A stretch of DNA of 28,754 nt from Cladosporium sp. IMV 00045 (taxonomy: Eukaryota; Ascomycota; Dothideomycetes; Cladosporiales; Cladosporiaceae): NCBI GenBank assembly GCA_001931905.2, contig MSJI02000911.1, positions 1 through 28,754 on the forward strand, in the 5' to 3' direction. Shown in pieces: positions 9,190 through 21,360 of this stretch. The notes under the pieces are model-generated. The model had not been told where the DNA came from, did no database searches, and was given only the letters and a program-made list of their open reading frames with translations. Each line of letters opens with the position of its first letter. The first letter of the stretch is position 1. Made by a program: the position numbers and the translations under genes.

Positions 9190-12100
9190 TTAGCCCTCCC
9201 ATTCAGCACTTTCGAAGACCTCCCCATCCAGTAGCCTTCCCATATGTGTTTTCGATATACTCTCTCCGTTACGTCTGACTTTTGACAAGAAGAACGTGAA
9301 GAAACTCACTGGGCTGCTGGCCAAATTCGACTTTCCACCAATCTGTCCCTGCGGGTCTCGGAGGATGAAACCGTCCACGCCCACCTGCCAGCCTTCCTGC
9401 TCCATATCCTCCGTAAGTTGTCGCCCGAAAAGGCCTAAGAAACGACAGGTCTCAAGATAGCTTGCGTAGTCAGTCATGTAAAGCTGGCCGGCGAACAAGG
9501 TTAGCTGTGCCAACAACGATCTGGGAACAACTAGCGGCGGCCCACCGGTGGTGACAGTGTAGAAGGTCAAATCGTCTAATGCCGCGAAACCTGTGCTCGT
9601 GCGTGGCTTGTATATGTTCAGCATGTTCGACGAACCCTTCATACACGGGTGCAGAAGGTTTGCTTCAAATGGACTGATCGCCATTATACATTGAACCTGG
9701 CCATTTGACCCTGAACGTTTAGTAAGCAACCAGCTAACATGGCGCTGAAACACATCACATGCGCCAGGGATGCCAGATTCCTTGACTGTTCTGGAGAAAT
9801 CGGCTGAAACTAAAAGCCTTCCTTCTGTCGCAAGCTGACAAGGATCGAAGTCTCGTGCCATGCTCAGATGAGATAGTGACTCGAAGGCTGTCGTGTATCC
9901 TACGGAGGATGTTTGAATAGCGGTCGAAAGCGCGAAATTTTCCACACTCGGGTGTAAACAGTGCATGGCAGGCATTGCTGGCGGAGGTCGTTGGACCTGC
10001 CTCTCTTGTTCTACCTCTGGAGAAAGTTCACGCTCCTGCTCCTCATGCAGAACTCTCGACCCCAATGGAAGTCTGCCGAATTGATGACAACGATCTGCAA
10101 TGACTTTCAGAGTGAATTCCGCGTCGTCTGTCGCAACAGAATCGTTTTGCTCATGTTGATATGATCGCGGACGGTATCGATGCTCAAGTGTCTGCGACTC
10201 TTCCTCCAATAACTCTTCGGCACGACTCTTACAGAGCGTCGTTTTACCACTCTTCATGGATCCGCGCCACAGACTTTGATGTTTGATAAACCGTTGACCC
10301 TGCGCAGCCCAAAGTGGCATGCTTCGACGCATGTCTCTGTGTGTCTCAGAAATAGCCCAAAGGATCGCATCAGAAACTGTGATCTCGTTATCATAGGTTT
10401 GTTTCATGCCTCTGATTTTCGTTTGTATTTCGAGCGGAACGCAGAATGCCACTGTCTGACCCTTTCCCAATTGTCTCATTCTCATGCATGCCTGAATTAG
10501 ACGATCCTTGGTAAGACCAGCGCCGTATATAGCTCTGTATCTGATCCGATTGGTAACCATACCTACGCACCGTGCACGCTGCCTTCCGCCCGTGACAATT
10601 GGCTAGCGAACGGAGATATAGATAAGAGGTCTAATCGGCTATCTCGATTAATCATATATAGCTTATCCTAGTTATTAATAAACACTACGGCTTCTTTACT
10701 CGGCTCTAAGGAGCGAAGCCAGGTTGTAGCTAGCTCTAAGTTATTGAACTCTAGGATCTAGGCGCTAACGTCGAGAATTACTTGGACTTCCGGTTTGATT
10801 TAAACGATAGAGGCGAGTAAGGAGGTCGCATCAGTTAATCCCTTCCGGTTCGGCGCTAGAACCTTAACAGAGTTGCCGTCTTATAGAAGATATTCAAGCA
10901 CCATGGCATTAGTGTGTTTCTGTTGCTGCAGATCAAGTTGCTCAACGTCCAAAGGTAGCAGATATTTCGAATCATTAGTGCCAGAAAATCCGGTCACTAA
11001 TTGGGTTTTCCGCTCGCCAATGTCCCACCCTGATGCCGCAAGCTTTTGTGGGAATTCTCTCATTTCTTTAGGAAAGACAATGTGCGATAGAAAATAGTCC
11101 ACTGTGCTCTTGCCGCGGCGTAATGCAGGGAATAATTCGGCAACACATTGTGGCCTATCTTTGAGATTGACGCCTTGAAGTTGCCTGAAAGCAAAAGGCA
11201 ATTCAAAAGCGTCTTCGACCCAAGATTGGTATTCGATATCCGCCTGATCAGAGTCAATGAGATGCGTCAAAGCTGAGAAAAGGTCGTCGTCATCCAAGCC
11301 TTGGTAATAATAGCAGAGCGATGTCAGTAATATGACGACATCTGGATGGCTGAACTCAGAACGCAGGCTTGGACTATCCTTGGCGCTATAAGGTACGGCC
11401 AGTCTTGTTTTCGGGTGTCGTGATGCCAGACCATAATTAACGCGCCATCTTTTCTGACTGAGACCAAACATCAAAACTCCTTCGGCCAGCATGCCCCGGA
11501 GAAGTAGCAGTAAAGCTTTCGTGGTGTCTGTCCAGTATCCCCCATCCTCGACCGCTTTGATCTCGTTGTGGTCGATTTCAATCTTGGTGATGTAGGTGAA
11601 CATAGCTTCACGTGTTTTCATTGGCTGTCTCGCTAGTTGCAGTTTACCAATCCCGGTTTTGCATATCTCGCCCGCAATCCGATGGACTAGAGTGGGTCCC
11701 ATCTCGGGGTGGAGGACACGTATACGCGGAAACCCACCAGCATATGTTGAATGAATCTCGAACGACTCAGGGTTCTTCTGGACGATGCTGTGGACGATTC
11801 GCCTGAGAATTGCATAAACATTTTGTGCTAGAGTCCAGCGGTCTGGGCTCATCTCGATCAGATTTTGCGCTCCCATGGTGTATACGAGCTCGAAGCGCAC
11901 GTTAAAGTTTTCGTCGCTCTCATCCACAATATCTCGAGCGTACTGGCCCAGAAATTCTTGGGTGCGTGTCAGCTGCTGGCTAACGTCATCTCGGCCGGAT
12001 ATGTAGCATTCTGGGGCCATAAGCTTGAACGAGAGGAGGTGTTCCGGTTGCAAAAGTAGGATGCCTCGGTTAGCCATGCACTCGCGCAACATACTGTCGA

Positions 12101-15100
12101 TCTCTTCGGTGGTCGTTCTGTCAAATGCCAATGCTCTCGAGACAGGCAGGTAGTAGATCCGCCGATCGACGAGTCCCCCAAGCTTGGAGATTAACATCTG
12201 AGCCATCTGCTTTGACTGAGGCTTACCGACGATCACACGCACAAGCCGCTGGCCATCGGCCAGAGTCGCAGCAACCATTGGAGCTATCACGCTGGACTTT
12301 CCTTCTCCCATGTTCAATTGCATGACTGCATTGTGGCAGGAGTCTGGGCACCGCATTTGCCTGCCGATGTCTTCCTGAATTTCGCGAATCAAGATCCCGC
12401 TCTCAATCTCCATCAGAAGTGATGCTGGATGGTCATACGGGCTCCAGTTTGTGTGGCCGGTGTTTTCCCACTCTTGTTGGAAACCGTCACTATTGAGTGT
12501 GTCGCTGTATTGTGACAGTCGTTCTGCGCGCTGCAGAGCGGTAAGAGCAATCCCGTACGCTATTATTACCTCCTTCCAGCTTCCCAAAAGTTTCTCCCAA
12601 AGCGTATGCGAGAGCTGTTTGAGAAACAACATTGGCGACAGCCTCGGTCGCTGCTGTACGTGACACGCTATTGGATTCAACAGGGAGTGGCTTGCAGACG
12701 TGGTAAGTAGACTGTAGGCCTCAGCGACATAGTCCTCGCAATATTTCAAGTACCGCGATGTGTCTAAAGTGGTTAGTGGATCATCGATCGTGAGGTCGTG
12801 TCCATACATGAGCATTGCATCGAGGCTGCGCTGGAGGTCAGAGGTGTATGTTTGTTGATATGCAGAACCATCGCATGAGTTACTCATGGCCAGGATCAAA
12901 GACTTCAAGCGCGGGACCCGGTCCTCAAAGCCGACCAGTTTTTCCCTTGAATGAGCCACTATTCCTTGATTGAAGACCGGAATTTGCGGTGCTTTCCCGG
13001 AAAAGAGGTCTTTGGTAGCAACATAGCCGCAGATACTGGGATGGCGTTGCATGCTCTGCTTGACTGGCTTTGGTGTATCTATCCGGCTGGTCTGCAAGCA
13101 TACCATCTCACTTGTAATACTTCTGAGATACTCATAAAGTAAAAGGTTGTCATGCCATATCATGAATTGGGCCTTTACTGCCCGCATAGCGCTTTCGATT
13201 TCGATGTAAATTTTGGCATTCGGCGTGAGATGAAGAATGGGCTCTCTGCAAGGCCATTGTATCTGAAGCATTCGTGTAAACTCATCAACGACAGAGTTGG
13301 CACACATTTGCCAAGCCTGGTATCGCCGATTGTGGTAGGTGTGGTGTTTCTCATTTTTGCGCCGTTCCAAGCCATGTTCTGGGCAAGCTGAGAAACTTCG
13401 AAGATGGCCTTGGAGAATCCGCTTCAATCCAGCCACCGAACAGTGCTTTCCGTCTCGAACTTTGAATCTTGCAGCTGATGGCACCTTGATTTACGCAACA
13501 GCTTCAGATTTCAAGAAAAAGGCAAATACCTGAATGATTCGGCAGTCTATGTCGTTGAGAGGGAAAACTAGGCTGGCAAACCAGCCCGCAATCGCAAAAT
13601 TAAAGCTGCTCAACATAGCAGCCGTTTTTAGAGAGTGGTGGATGCTCGAAAGGCTGGCAAGGATCAAGCCCTTTATCAAGATAGGTGGCGTCGTACCGCA
13701 AGTCGTACTCTTCTGCTGGTGACTCAGAACCTTGTATCTCGGAAAGCGCGCATATTCTTTGCCACAACTGATCAGCTATTGGTGAATCCCAGTGTTTGTC
13801 GTGACCATTACGGTATATCAGACTAGCGATAGCGGCAACCCTTTCGGCTCCTGCAGAGTCAACGTTCCGATCGCGAGAGCGATATTCATCGTCATGATTG
13901 TCGGTGTGATTTTCTGCGCCGAATCCGGACACCCTGAAGGAGGAATCACGAATCATGTCTCGATCCCGAAGATGGTCGTCAAGTTGCGGTAGTTGCGGAA
14001 ATCGCAAGTCAAGTTCCGGGTAAAAGATCGCGGCTTTTCGCGCCTGCTCGAAGATCTTTTCCACCTGGATTCTGAGTTCAGGGTGCTGGACCAACGTGTG
14101 AACTTGAGAATCCCAAAAGACACTTTGCATAACTCGCAGATGTGTAGGATAAAAATGACGGGAAGGACTAAGACGCGCGATTTTCTCCAGTATGTCTATG
14201 TTCGGCTGAGACAGCTGGGTGAACGATCTGACCGCAGCTGACTTTAGGATCGATAGTGCTTGTTCGGTACCAGTCAACCCCAGGAACGGATCTGGGAGGC
14301 AAGATGATGTTAGTGCGTGGAGGTACGCCAGGTACAGCTTGCACTGTAAGTCGCCATTATCAACCAGCCGTTTGAGTAAGGAGTCAATCCACAAGCCATG
14401 CACCCTGGCTACTGGGGTTTGATCGACACTGACGACGATGTGGCCATTACTTTTAACATAGGATAAGCCCGCTTCTTTTACTAGTAGAAGGCGTTTGCCT
14501 CGTTCTGACCTCAGAACCAGTTTGTTTTCAAATCCTGATAGTGTGCCGATGGACTGTGAGCGATCGACGGCCATACTCCTGAATTCTTTAGAGCGAAGAA
14601 GAGAGGTACCAGTTTCTAAACAGAAGCTGAGACGGAGTGTAGGGATATCGACTCTAAGCTCCTGGCTTGGGGATCCCGAGAAGCAGTGGATCTGAGCATG
14701 TGGACTCAGTGGCCTAAGTATTCGAGCAATTGCTATTGACGTCGAATTTTCCAACCCAACGACAGTGCTGGGCCCTGATGACAACCGCCAAGCTTTGCAC
14801 CGATTATCCTTGATCAAGGCCCAATTCGCTGCAGAACCAGAGATCCAAGGATCGCCAATGGCACGAAACTCGATGTTGCCGGTTCCGTGATTGTACCAAT
14901 GGACATGGTCCTCCACGAAAGACTGCGGAAATTTATGGGTCAGCAAGTGAGGAGGAATGGTTTCGAATGTGCCGTGTTCATCGGCAGGATGACCACCTTT
15001 GAAGGTTCGCACCATCAACAAGTCTGTTGTATGGCTATTCGAGGGTCGCAGACCAATCTGTACCTCACAACCTTGGAAACGCCTCTTGGTAGAAAATTGA

Positions 15101-18100
15101 AAGCCGGGGCTGGATGCTGGCATCACCTCCAGAAGTGCCCGGCCAAACAGGGTCGAGTACAGTTTCTGCTCGCGGTATTGCTTCGGAGGTTGATCCAGAG
15201 GCAACCCATTCACTAGGAGTTCGCCGTCAAGTGAGTTGTAATGCACTTCCAAGCCTGCAGCCGTCCTGGTCGTGAACCAATTATCAGCAATATCCGACAC
15301 CATCGCCCAGCCGTCGCGACTAGGGATGTATGCTGACCAGGATTTTCCCACCGCATCATCGATGCCATTCTGATGTCTCAAGAGTAGCTTATAGATACGA
15401 TGCAGTGTTCGTTGATGTCTTGAAAGCAGCAACGATAAACTCTGATTTTCACGCTCAATCGCGTGGATTCCTTGTTGCACAACGATTGACGATTGGACAA
15501 GGGCCGAGACGCCGGCTGTTGAGTTCACCATAGCGGGCATCTGCGTTTCATGGACGTCGAAAGTGCTTGTGCATATCATCGCAATTTCCACACTCTTTGA
15601 AACGAACAATGTACGGTCCTCATGGTCGGTCGCAGCGTGTGCCCTCTCGCGAAGCCGATCTATCCATTCCAACGCAATCATGCGCGCTCGTGCCAGCACT
15701 TCGACACATTTACTCGCCGTCGTCACATTGAGTGACAAAGTGCGTGTGAGCATCGTCACGAAAAGTATCAGCCCTTGTGCAGACTCCCAGTTCTGCTCCA
15801 CCCTGTCAATCGCAATCTCTATCCGATCCACCAGAGATTTGGTTTTTGTATCATTTGAAAAGATGTCATGCGATTCTCGTAACACTTCACCGTTAGGTGG
15901 ACCAGACTGAAAAATGCACTGGAGGAATACTAGCGTTGTGTCTGCTTTCCTGAAATCCACTCCGGGCATGACAAGTTGCAACATCATATTCGGCCAGTGA
16001 ATATGATGCCCAAGCGGTACACTGGCAAGCTCTTTGTATTCCTCAAGGGACATGTCACTTGGACAAGAATCCTGACCGGCAATGACCCAGTTTGGGGGTG
16101 GTCCATCTGGCGATGATGATGGGCGGAAAATGTACATTTGAAGTTGCTGATTTGACAGTGTATACGTGCAAGATTGTGCCACAGTATTCGAAAAAGATAG
16201 GCCACCTGTGTATCGGCACGATTTTGCGTCATAATATTGGTATTGCAGTCCGTTCGCAACGCATACGTCGGTCGTTTGTAAGGCTGTGCTGACCTTTTTA
16301 CTGCGATAGTGCGATTTAGTGAACGGCTTGCTCACAGAGAAGAGGTCCACACGGTGATTGGCCGATCCTTTGAAGTATCGATGAGAGAGGTGTGGATCTG
16401 ATTGCGACAGGCGATAACCAGATGACGATACCGCTCCATCGCGCTCGCCCCCCAACACATCTTGGAGGAGGTGAAGCCTAGCGTCCCTCCAGTGTGCTAG
16501 CCAGGAAGGTACGTCTAGCTCGAAAACGACGGCTTGGGCCTCAAATATATGTTCCGGCAGCGGCCATTCGTGGACATGAATCTCAAGAGCATCACGTTCG
16601 ACCCTGTACCGACACTTTTGACAATCGTGCCGATGTTTTTCCGTTGTTTCTGGTGGATCCACCCAATCATCAACAACTACTGTGATATAAGCACATGCAG
16701 TGTTGTTATAAAGTGTATTCAGGCGTCGATACTCGTCTCTCAGGTGTTCGAATTCCATTTTCTTTGCCTCACATGCATCTTCTGCCTGTCGTAGAATGTC
16801 TCGTTTGAGTCTCTGGTGAGAGGGAGACTGAGCAAAGAACCGATTTGCGTATCCTTCGGGGCTGCTCATGTCGAGAAGCATGTTGGCATCTTTGAAACAA
16901 GACCGTTGCTCTCGTTGTTGTAGGTAGTGCTCAACCACTGCCAGTCTCTCCATTTGGCGGTGAAAAGGGAGCAGGAAGCATTGGAGTGCGTCAAGAGGGA
17001 CCCCAGGATTGTAATCCGCGAGAAGCGGTTCGATGGTTGTGGCTATCTTGTCGCAAGACATCCAGAGCTCTAGTATTGTTAGAAACATCACAGACATCGC
17101 TTCCGGATTATTTTTATAATGTCGGCCAGCAACGCTGTGATATTCCACGAGTAGCCCGTGGAGTTTCTCACAGTTATTGTCTTGCATGTTGGATAAAGTC
17201 CATGCTTCCAGATGACATTCGATCCACTGCTCGAACTGCTGCAAGTTGGCTGTGGCATAGCAGTCGTTATTGAGCTGGGTGCCAGAAAGATTGGGTAATT
17301 CGTCAGGCTTATGTCTGCTTAATTTCGATGATGGGACAAACTTGACAGAATTCTGGCCATGCTTCCGAGAACTAATGGCCTCAATGTGCTTGTCGAGCGC
17401 TGGTAGGGCGACGTATGTGTCTGCCTCAAAGTCCAACTCTGTGAGGCTATCAAGATCTACCTCTTGACTGTTTTGCTGCTGAACCTCAATCCACTGCTCT
17501 GAGAGGAATTCCGAAGTAGACTTTAAGACTGATTTGACATGCTTGACCACAGGACCGGTGTCTGCATCTCTCTTATCTTTTGTGGCGTTGCAGAGCTTAC
17601 ACAATCTGCGCACGATTTTGGCGCTCATGGTATACAGAATGTCTGGAGCCAAACCCTGCTCTAACGACTGCTGCAGAATGTGGCTCATTATAAAGGCCAT
17701 GGCCTGCTTGTACAGGGAGCGAGAGCTGTCAGAAGCGCGTTCCAGGGTAAATTGGAGTACGACTCGGATGAGTAGCCACATCGGGGATCGCCTCCATGGA
17801 GCTTCTGCGTTTTTCCAAAGAACCTCTTCCCGAGTATTCTTGGAGATTGCTGGCATAGCAACAGGTTTCCCAAAACCTTTCAAGAATCCAAAAAACAGCT
17901 CGGAAATGATCGCAGGATGGGTCGTGTCGCGGACCTCATGATGGCTTCCGCGTGCTTTTTGGGATTGCGGCTGCATCCCGGGCGCAGGTTGTTGGCACAT
18001 GGTCGCGAGTATGTTAGCCACTGCAGATGCAAAGTCGGCTTCCTCAGCTTCACGCAGGACTACCTCCACGGCGAGTCCCGGAAATGTGCGAACAAGGCGA

Positions 18101-18504
18101 CCTTTTGTGGCTATGACCGCGTCGTTACGTGGCGACAACTCGAATTCTTCAAGGATCAACTTCTTGTCATGTCGAGTGATGACAACGGCGGCGTTTTGCG
18201 AGCGTGAGTGAATCGGTATTGTATATCCATCACCAAGTGCCAACATGCGATTTGATAGTGTGCGCTCGCTAGTGGCACAACCGGGAAGGCTGTTCACGGC
18301 TCGGAGGTTCTCAAGAGCGACAAGAGCGTGCTCGACCGCAAGACTGTCCGAGATGATGTCTTTGAGGGCGCGAACAGCAGCAACACTTTCTTCCAACAGA
18401 AGTAAGTCGCAGGAATCGTCTTCGGTGCTTTGTGGGAGTTGCGGCGGAAGAAAAACATGGTGGAAAATGCACTTCAAGTCGTCTTGGTCAACTTTGGTTG
18501 ACAT
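9190..18504 (-). pseudogene. DUF6606-DUF3638-DUF3645 giant NTPase/helicase-like protein, interrupted
   Basis: The three long minus-strand frames are one gene of about 3,000 codons. The start is ATG 18504. The N-terminus (HHVFLPPQLPQ; TFPGLAVEV; EEVLWKNAEAPWRRSPMW) is the DUF6606 domain. GCYVEQL lies just before the first break, a TAA at 13600-13602. A 55-nt intron at 13529-13475 (GTATTT...CAG) has exactly matching phases if that TAA is read as sense. The next frame has DUF3638: MGEGKSSVI (Walker-A-like, codons 12308-12294) and VDESDEN (Walker-B-like, 11924-11910). It ends at a TAA at 10881. From 10880 to about 10596 the homology continues (QVILDVS, ISPFASQ) but with stops and RIP-like composition. 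The frame resumes near 10540 at the helicase-motif-VI-like QACMRMRQLGKGQ and reaches a family-typical end (SPV..FF...SKTHMGRLLDG). The family motif I expect between these, DEAHTRGTDLKLP-like and resembling helicase motif V, is not present. The gene is probably inactive or makes a truncated product. The family's function is not known to me. Confidence 0.85.
10607..10880. other. RIP-like mutated patch inside the DUF3638 gene
   Basis: Hand counts on the plus strand give TpA 31 versus ApT 20, and CpA+TpG 11 versus ApC+GpT 25. The ratios are about 1.55 and 0.44, beyond the usual RIP thresholds (above 0.89 and below 1.03). On the minus strand the patch still reads as family-like protein, with stops TAA and TAG where Q or similar codons would fit, and heavy use of TTA and CTA. 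The flanking CDS keeps normal CpA-rich composition, so the change is local. The left edge lies near 10607, the right edge near 10880-10890. Confidence 0.65.
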
Positions 18505-19643
18505 ATTCGCTGATGGTTTGGTCTTTGTGAGTTATGACAGGCGATAGGTGATATGTGGAAAGTGACCGGCGCATATATTCAAACGGTATCAGTGTTACAT
18601 GAAGAATTGCTCGTTCATCGAGGGCATGTTCTCTTTAAATATCGGCCATGAGGGCAACGCAACATCTCTTTGCAGGCGGTCATGTCCGCTGTTCAGCGCT
18701 AGGCGTACGTAAACGCATCGTTCCTCGCGGTCTTTGTCTCAGAACCGTACTGCTTCAAGGTGATGATCCAGATAGCTTTCGCATGATGCGGACAATTCGC
18801 GACTACGCGACACGGTTCAACACTCTGTACAGGCAAATTGATTGGATCTCAGCGCTGCACAAGCCGTGCCGCATCCTAAACCCACTTTGATGATAAGAGC
18901 ACTGGCTCTGGCGTCCAGGAGCAGAAGCCACAGTTGACGTACTCGTGCGTAGAGACTTTGGACCATGAGACACATTTCAAGCTATACTCCAAGCTACGTG
19001 TCGTTGTCCAACCGGACCAAGCTCGCGCTGAAGGTCCAAGCCAGCCAACAGATCATTGTGCCACACTGCAAGTTTCGCGCTAAACTGGCGTACGGCAAAT
19101 TAGCTCCAAGCTTATATCTCGATTCTGTCCGTTGATTGTGCGAAACCCATAGATCTTGCGACGGCGACAGGGTGTTCTACATTATATGACAAGAGTGTGG
19201 ATAAGGCTTTCTGGAAATTTGAGAGCAATGACTGATCACAATGCCTGTTGGAGTTTGCAGAGAATCATCCATACAGCAAGATCAAGAGCTCGACGACCGC
19301 AGTGTGTGTCTCACTCTGACGTTGGTAAGTTACGTGCATGAGCCGACGGTTCCTTTGCATGTGAAGTACCGCGTGGAGCTATCTCCATGCCAAGATATTC
19401 CATTAGCTCTAATTAACGACAGATGTTTGTACCATGCGTCTCCATCGTCCAACGCATACACACAGCATGCAGAACCACCAGCATGATATTGGGCATGAAT
19501 GCAGCAGTGCGCCCATACTGCTACAATGCTAAGCTTCGTCACATTCGGAGCACGACTCTCGTGCCACGCAACTATAAAGAAAAGAGGACTTTCGTTATCC
19601 TGTGGCAGGATTTACAGTCTCAATTGTATCTTAATGTGACACA
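18505..19643. other. Divergent intergenic region
   Basis: About 1.1 kb between the start of the giant DUF3638 gene (-) and the three-exon gene (+). It contains copy 1 of the shared 28-nt element (19077-19104). An 80-aa ORF at 18648-18890 (+) matches nothing I know. Confidence 0.5.
19077..19104 (+). promoter_or_regulatory. Shared 28-nt element, copy 1
   Basis: GCGCTAAACTGGCGT, eight variable bases, then TTAGC. The same arrangement with identical spacing occurs at 23968-23995; 24 of 28 bases agree. Here the second arm of the inverted repeat is degenerate (TTAGCTCC rather than TTAGCGCG). It lies in the divergent promoter region of the DUF3638 gene and the 19644 gene. A regulatory role is inference. 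Confidence 0.5.
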
Positions 19644-20618
19644 ATGGCTCTCTCTGAGTTTGCTTCCCAGCTACGACACCAAGTATGTTCCTCCATTGCT
19701 AGCTTTCTTATTGATCTAACACAATGCAATACGCAATAGGAGCCTTTCGTAATTGAAGAAGTCATGGAAGTTCTTCACGAAATGCAGGGCGAACAGCCTG
19801 GAATTTTTTCAAATTTGAGGTTCAAGATAGGGAAGAGAGGCGGGCAAGAGCAGTCTCGCATCAAGCATTTCGGATCGTACGAAGGACCAGATGCCATGAC
19901 GCACCAGCTTCTACACATGAATGCCCATCAATGGACTACCAATCCGAGTACTTTCTGGCACAGCCCTGCCCACCCTTTTCAAGGCAGTTCTGCAGCCGGT
20001 GAGCTGATAGCGCTTTACATGAATGCCAAAGGCGATGACTCTTAGTCTCGTATGGCACAACGTATGGCCTGTATCGTCCTTGAAGAGATGTGCAGAGAAC
20101 TCGGCCGACCCGCTTTGACAGCCCTTGCAGCCACTGTCCATGTTGGCATGGCGCAGAGTTTTACTGTCGACATAGAGAAATACGTTGACGATATGCTGAA
20201 TCTCGGGAGCCGATACATCAACATTGAGGCTACCCTGGGTCGTGGGATATGCCTGGTATTGGGTTGCGAACTTCCTGAATCACAGTAAGTCTTGCCTGCG
20301 ATCAACCCGGAAATGTTGTTTACCTCTAACCATCGCAGTTGGTATAAACTCCTACCAAAAAGTGGCGAGCTCTTCGATTCGGTCATGGGACGCCTGCGTT
20401 TGGTGGGTATAGAACAGTTGTCAGCCAGATATGTCTCGCTTCGTAATGCGATTGTGGAGAGCAGGATGAATTTACTCAGGGGAGCAGCACATCAGGCCTC
20501 TGTTATACGATTGACTCCGCAGGCTCAGCAGTCCGATTGTATGCTGATGTCTCCTGGATTGCTATACAGAGAAGCTCGTCGCGAGATGCTTGGTTCGCAA
20601 TCAGGAGAATACAATTAG
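19644..20618 (+). pseudogene. Unrecognised three-exon gene with one in-frame TAG
   Basis: Exon 1 is 19644-19682, intron 1 19683-19739 (GTATGT, CTAAC, TAG), exon 2 19740-20284, intron 2 20285-20338 (GTAAGT, CTAAC, CAG) and exon 3 20339-20618. Both introns have consensus signals and matching phases, strong evidence of a real gene of 287 codons before the final stop. Inside exon 2 a TAG at 20043-20045 interrupts an otherwise continuous frame; it is followed two codons later by MAQRM. CAG to TAG would explain it. A GT-AG intron of 87 nt (19999-20085, GTGAGC...GAAG) would remove it in frame but has no clear branch site. I do not recognise the family. The product is mostly helical and soluble in appearance, with an aromatic/histidine-rich segment (QWTTNPSTFWHSPAHPF) and no membrane helix. 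It is divergent from the DUF3638 gene and may share its promoter region. Confidence 0.65.
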
Positions 20619-21360
20619 TACAATTCCGGCATAGGCTTGTGAGTGTCTGCACAACCTCAAGTAATGCTGATCGCCTTGAGTACCTGAATGGCTACCTGAT
20701 TGCATTGCGATTGCCTTTTCCATGCCTTGCCTTTGGGTTTTGCCGTTAGTTCCTTCCCCACTATTCTTTGGAATGCCTTTGATGCGACATAGATCCAATG
20801 CCAAATCTTTACAAAATGTCCACACGCCTGATGCGCATGACCTAATAATGCATCCAATACGCACCTTGAGTTTGCTTGCGGTGAAATGTGTAGCATGTCC
20901 GTGTCCCAAGGTCAAGTGCAAGGGCACGCAGCACCAAACCTATGTATGTGAAGCAGACCGGGTATACCGACAGCTGCGACCACTGCAACATGGACCAGCT
21001 ACGGGATAAACAAATGCAAATCATTAGTTTCTTACAAAGGTGAAGCTACTGGGCAAGGAATCGCTGGGAGAGTCGCGTAGCAGATGTTCCCTACTCGGTG
21101 AAGCACAAAATCGCCTGACTGTTCGCTCAGTTGACATTAATAGCAAAGGAAATGATGTGATACATTGGCTTTTCAATAAAACCCTGAGCCGGCCGAGTTT
21201 TCGCGATGTCCAAAGTTATAGACGCTGACTGATACTAGACTGTGATGCAATCCATCACTTGTTCGAGCGTGGCGAGGACTGTTTAACATTCAACCTTTCG
21301 AATTGCAGTACATGGTTTTTACTTGCAACGCAAAAAAATAATCAATCGAAGTGGTCGACA
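20619..21360. other. Convergent intergenic region
   Basis: About 0.74 kb between the three-exon gene (+) and the deaminase gene (-). Short overlapping ORFs on both strands resemble nothing I know. Confidence 0.5.

Noticed and set aside
10561..10880. Treating the RIP-like patch as an ordinary intron of the giant gene
   Set aside because: The minus strand of the patch retains family-like protein sequence in frame, and splice signals at its edges are weak (GTTAAG donor).
19999..20045. 47-nt intron (GTGAGC...TTAG) removing the TAG of the three-exon gene
   Set aside because: It shifts the frame and leads to a stop within 12 codons, so it does not join to the downstream frame.
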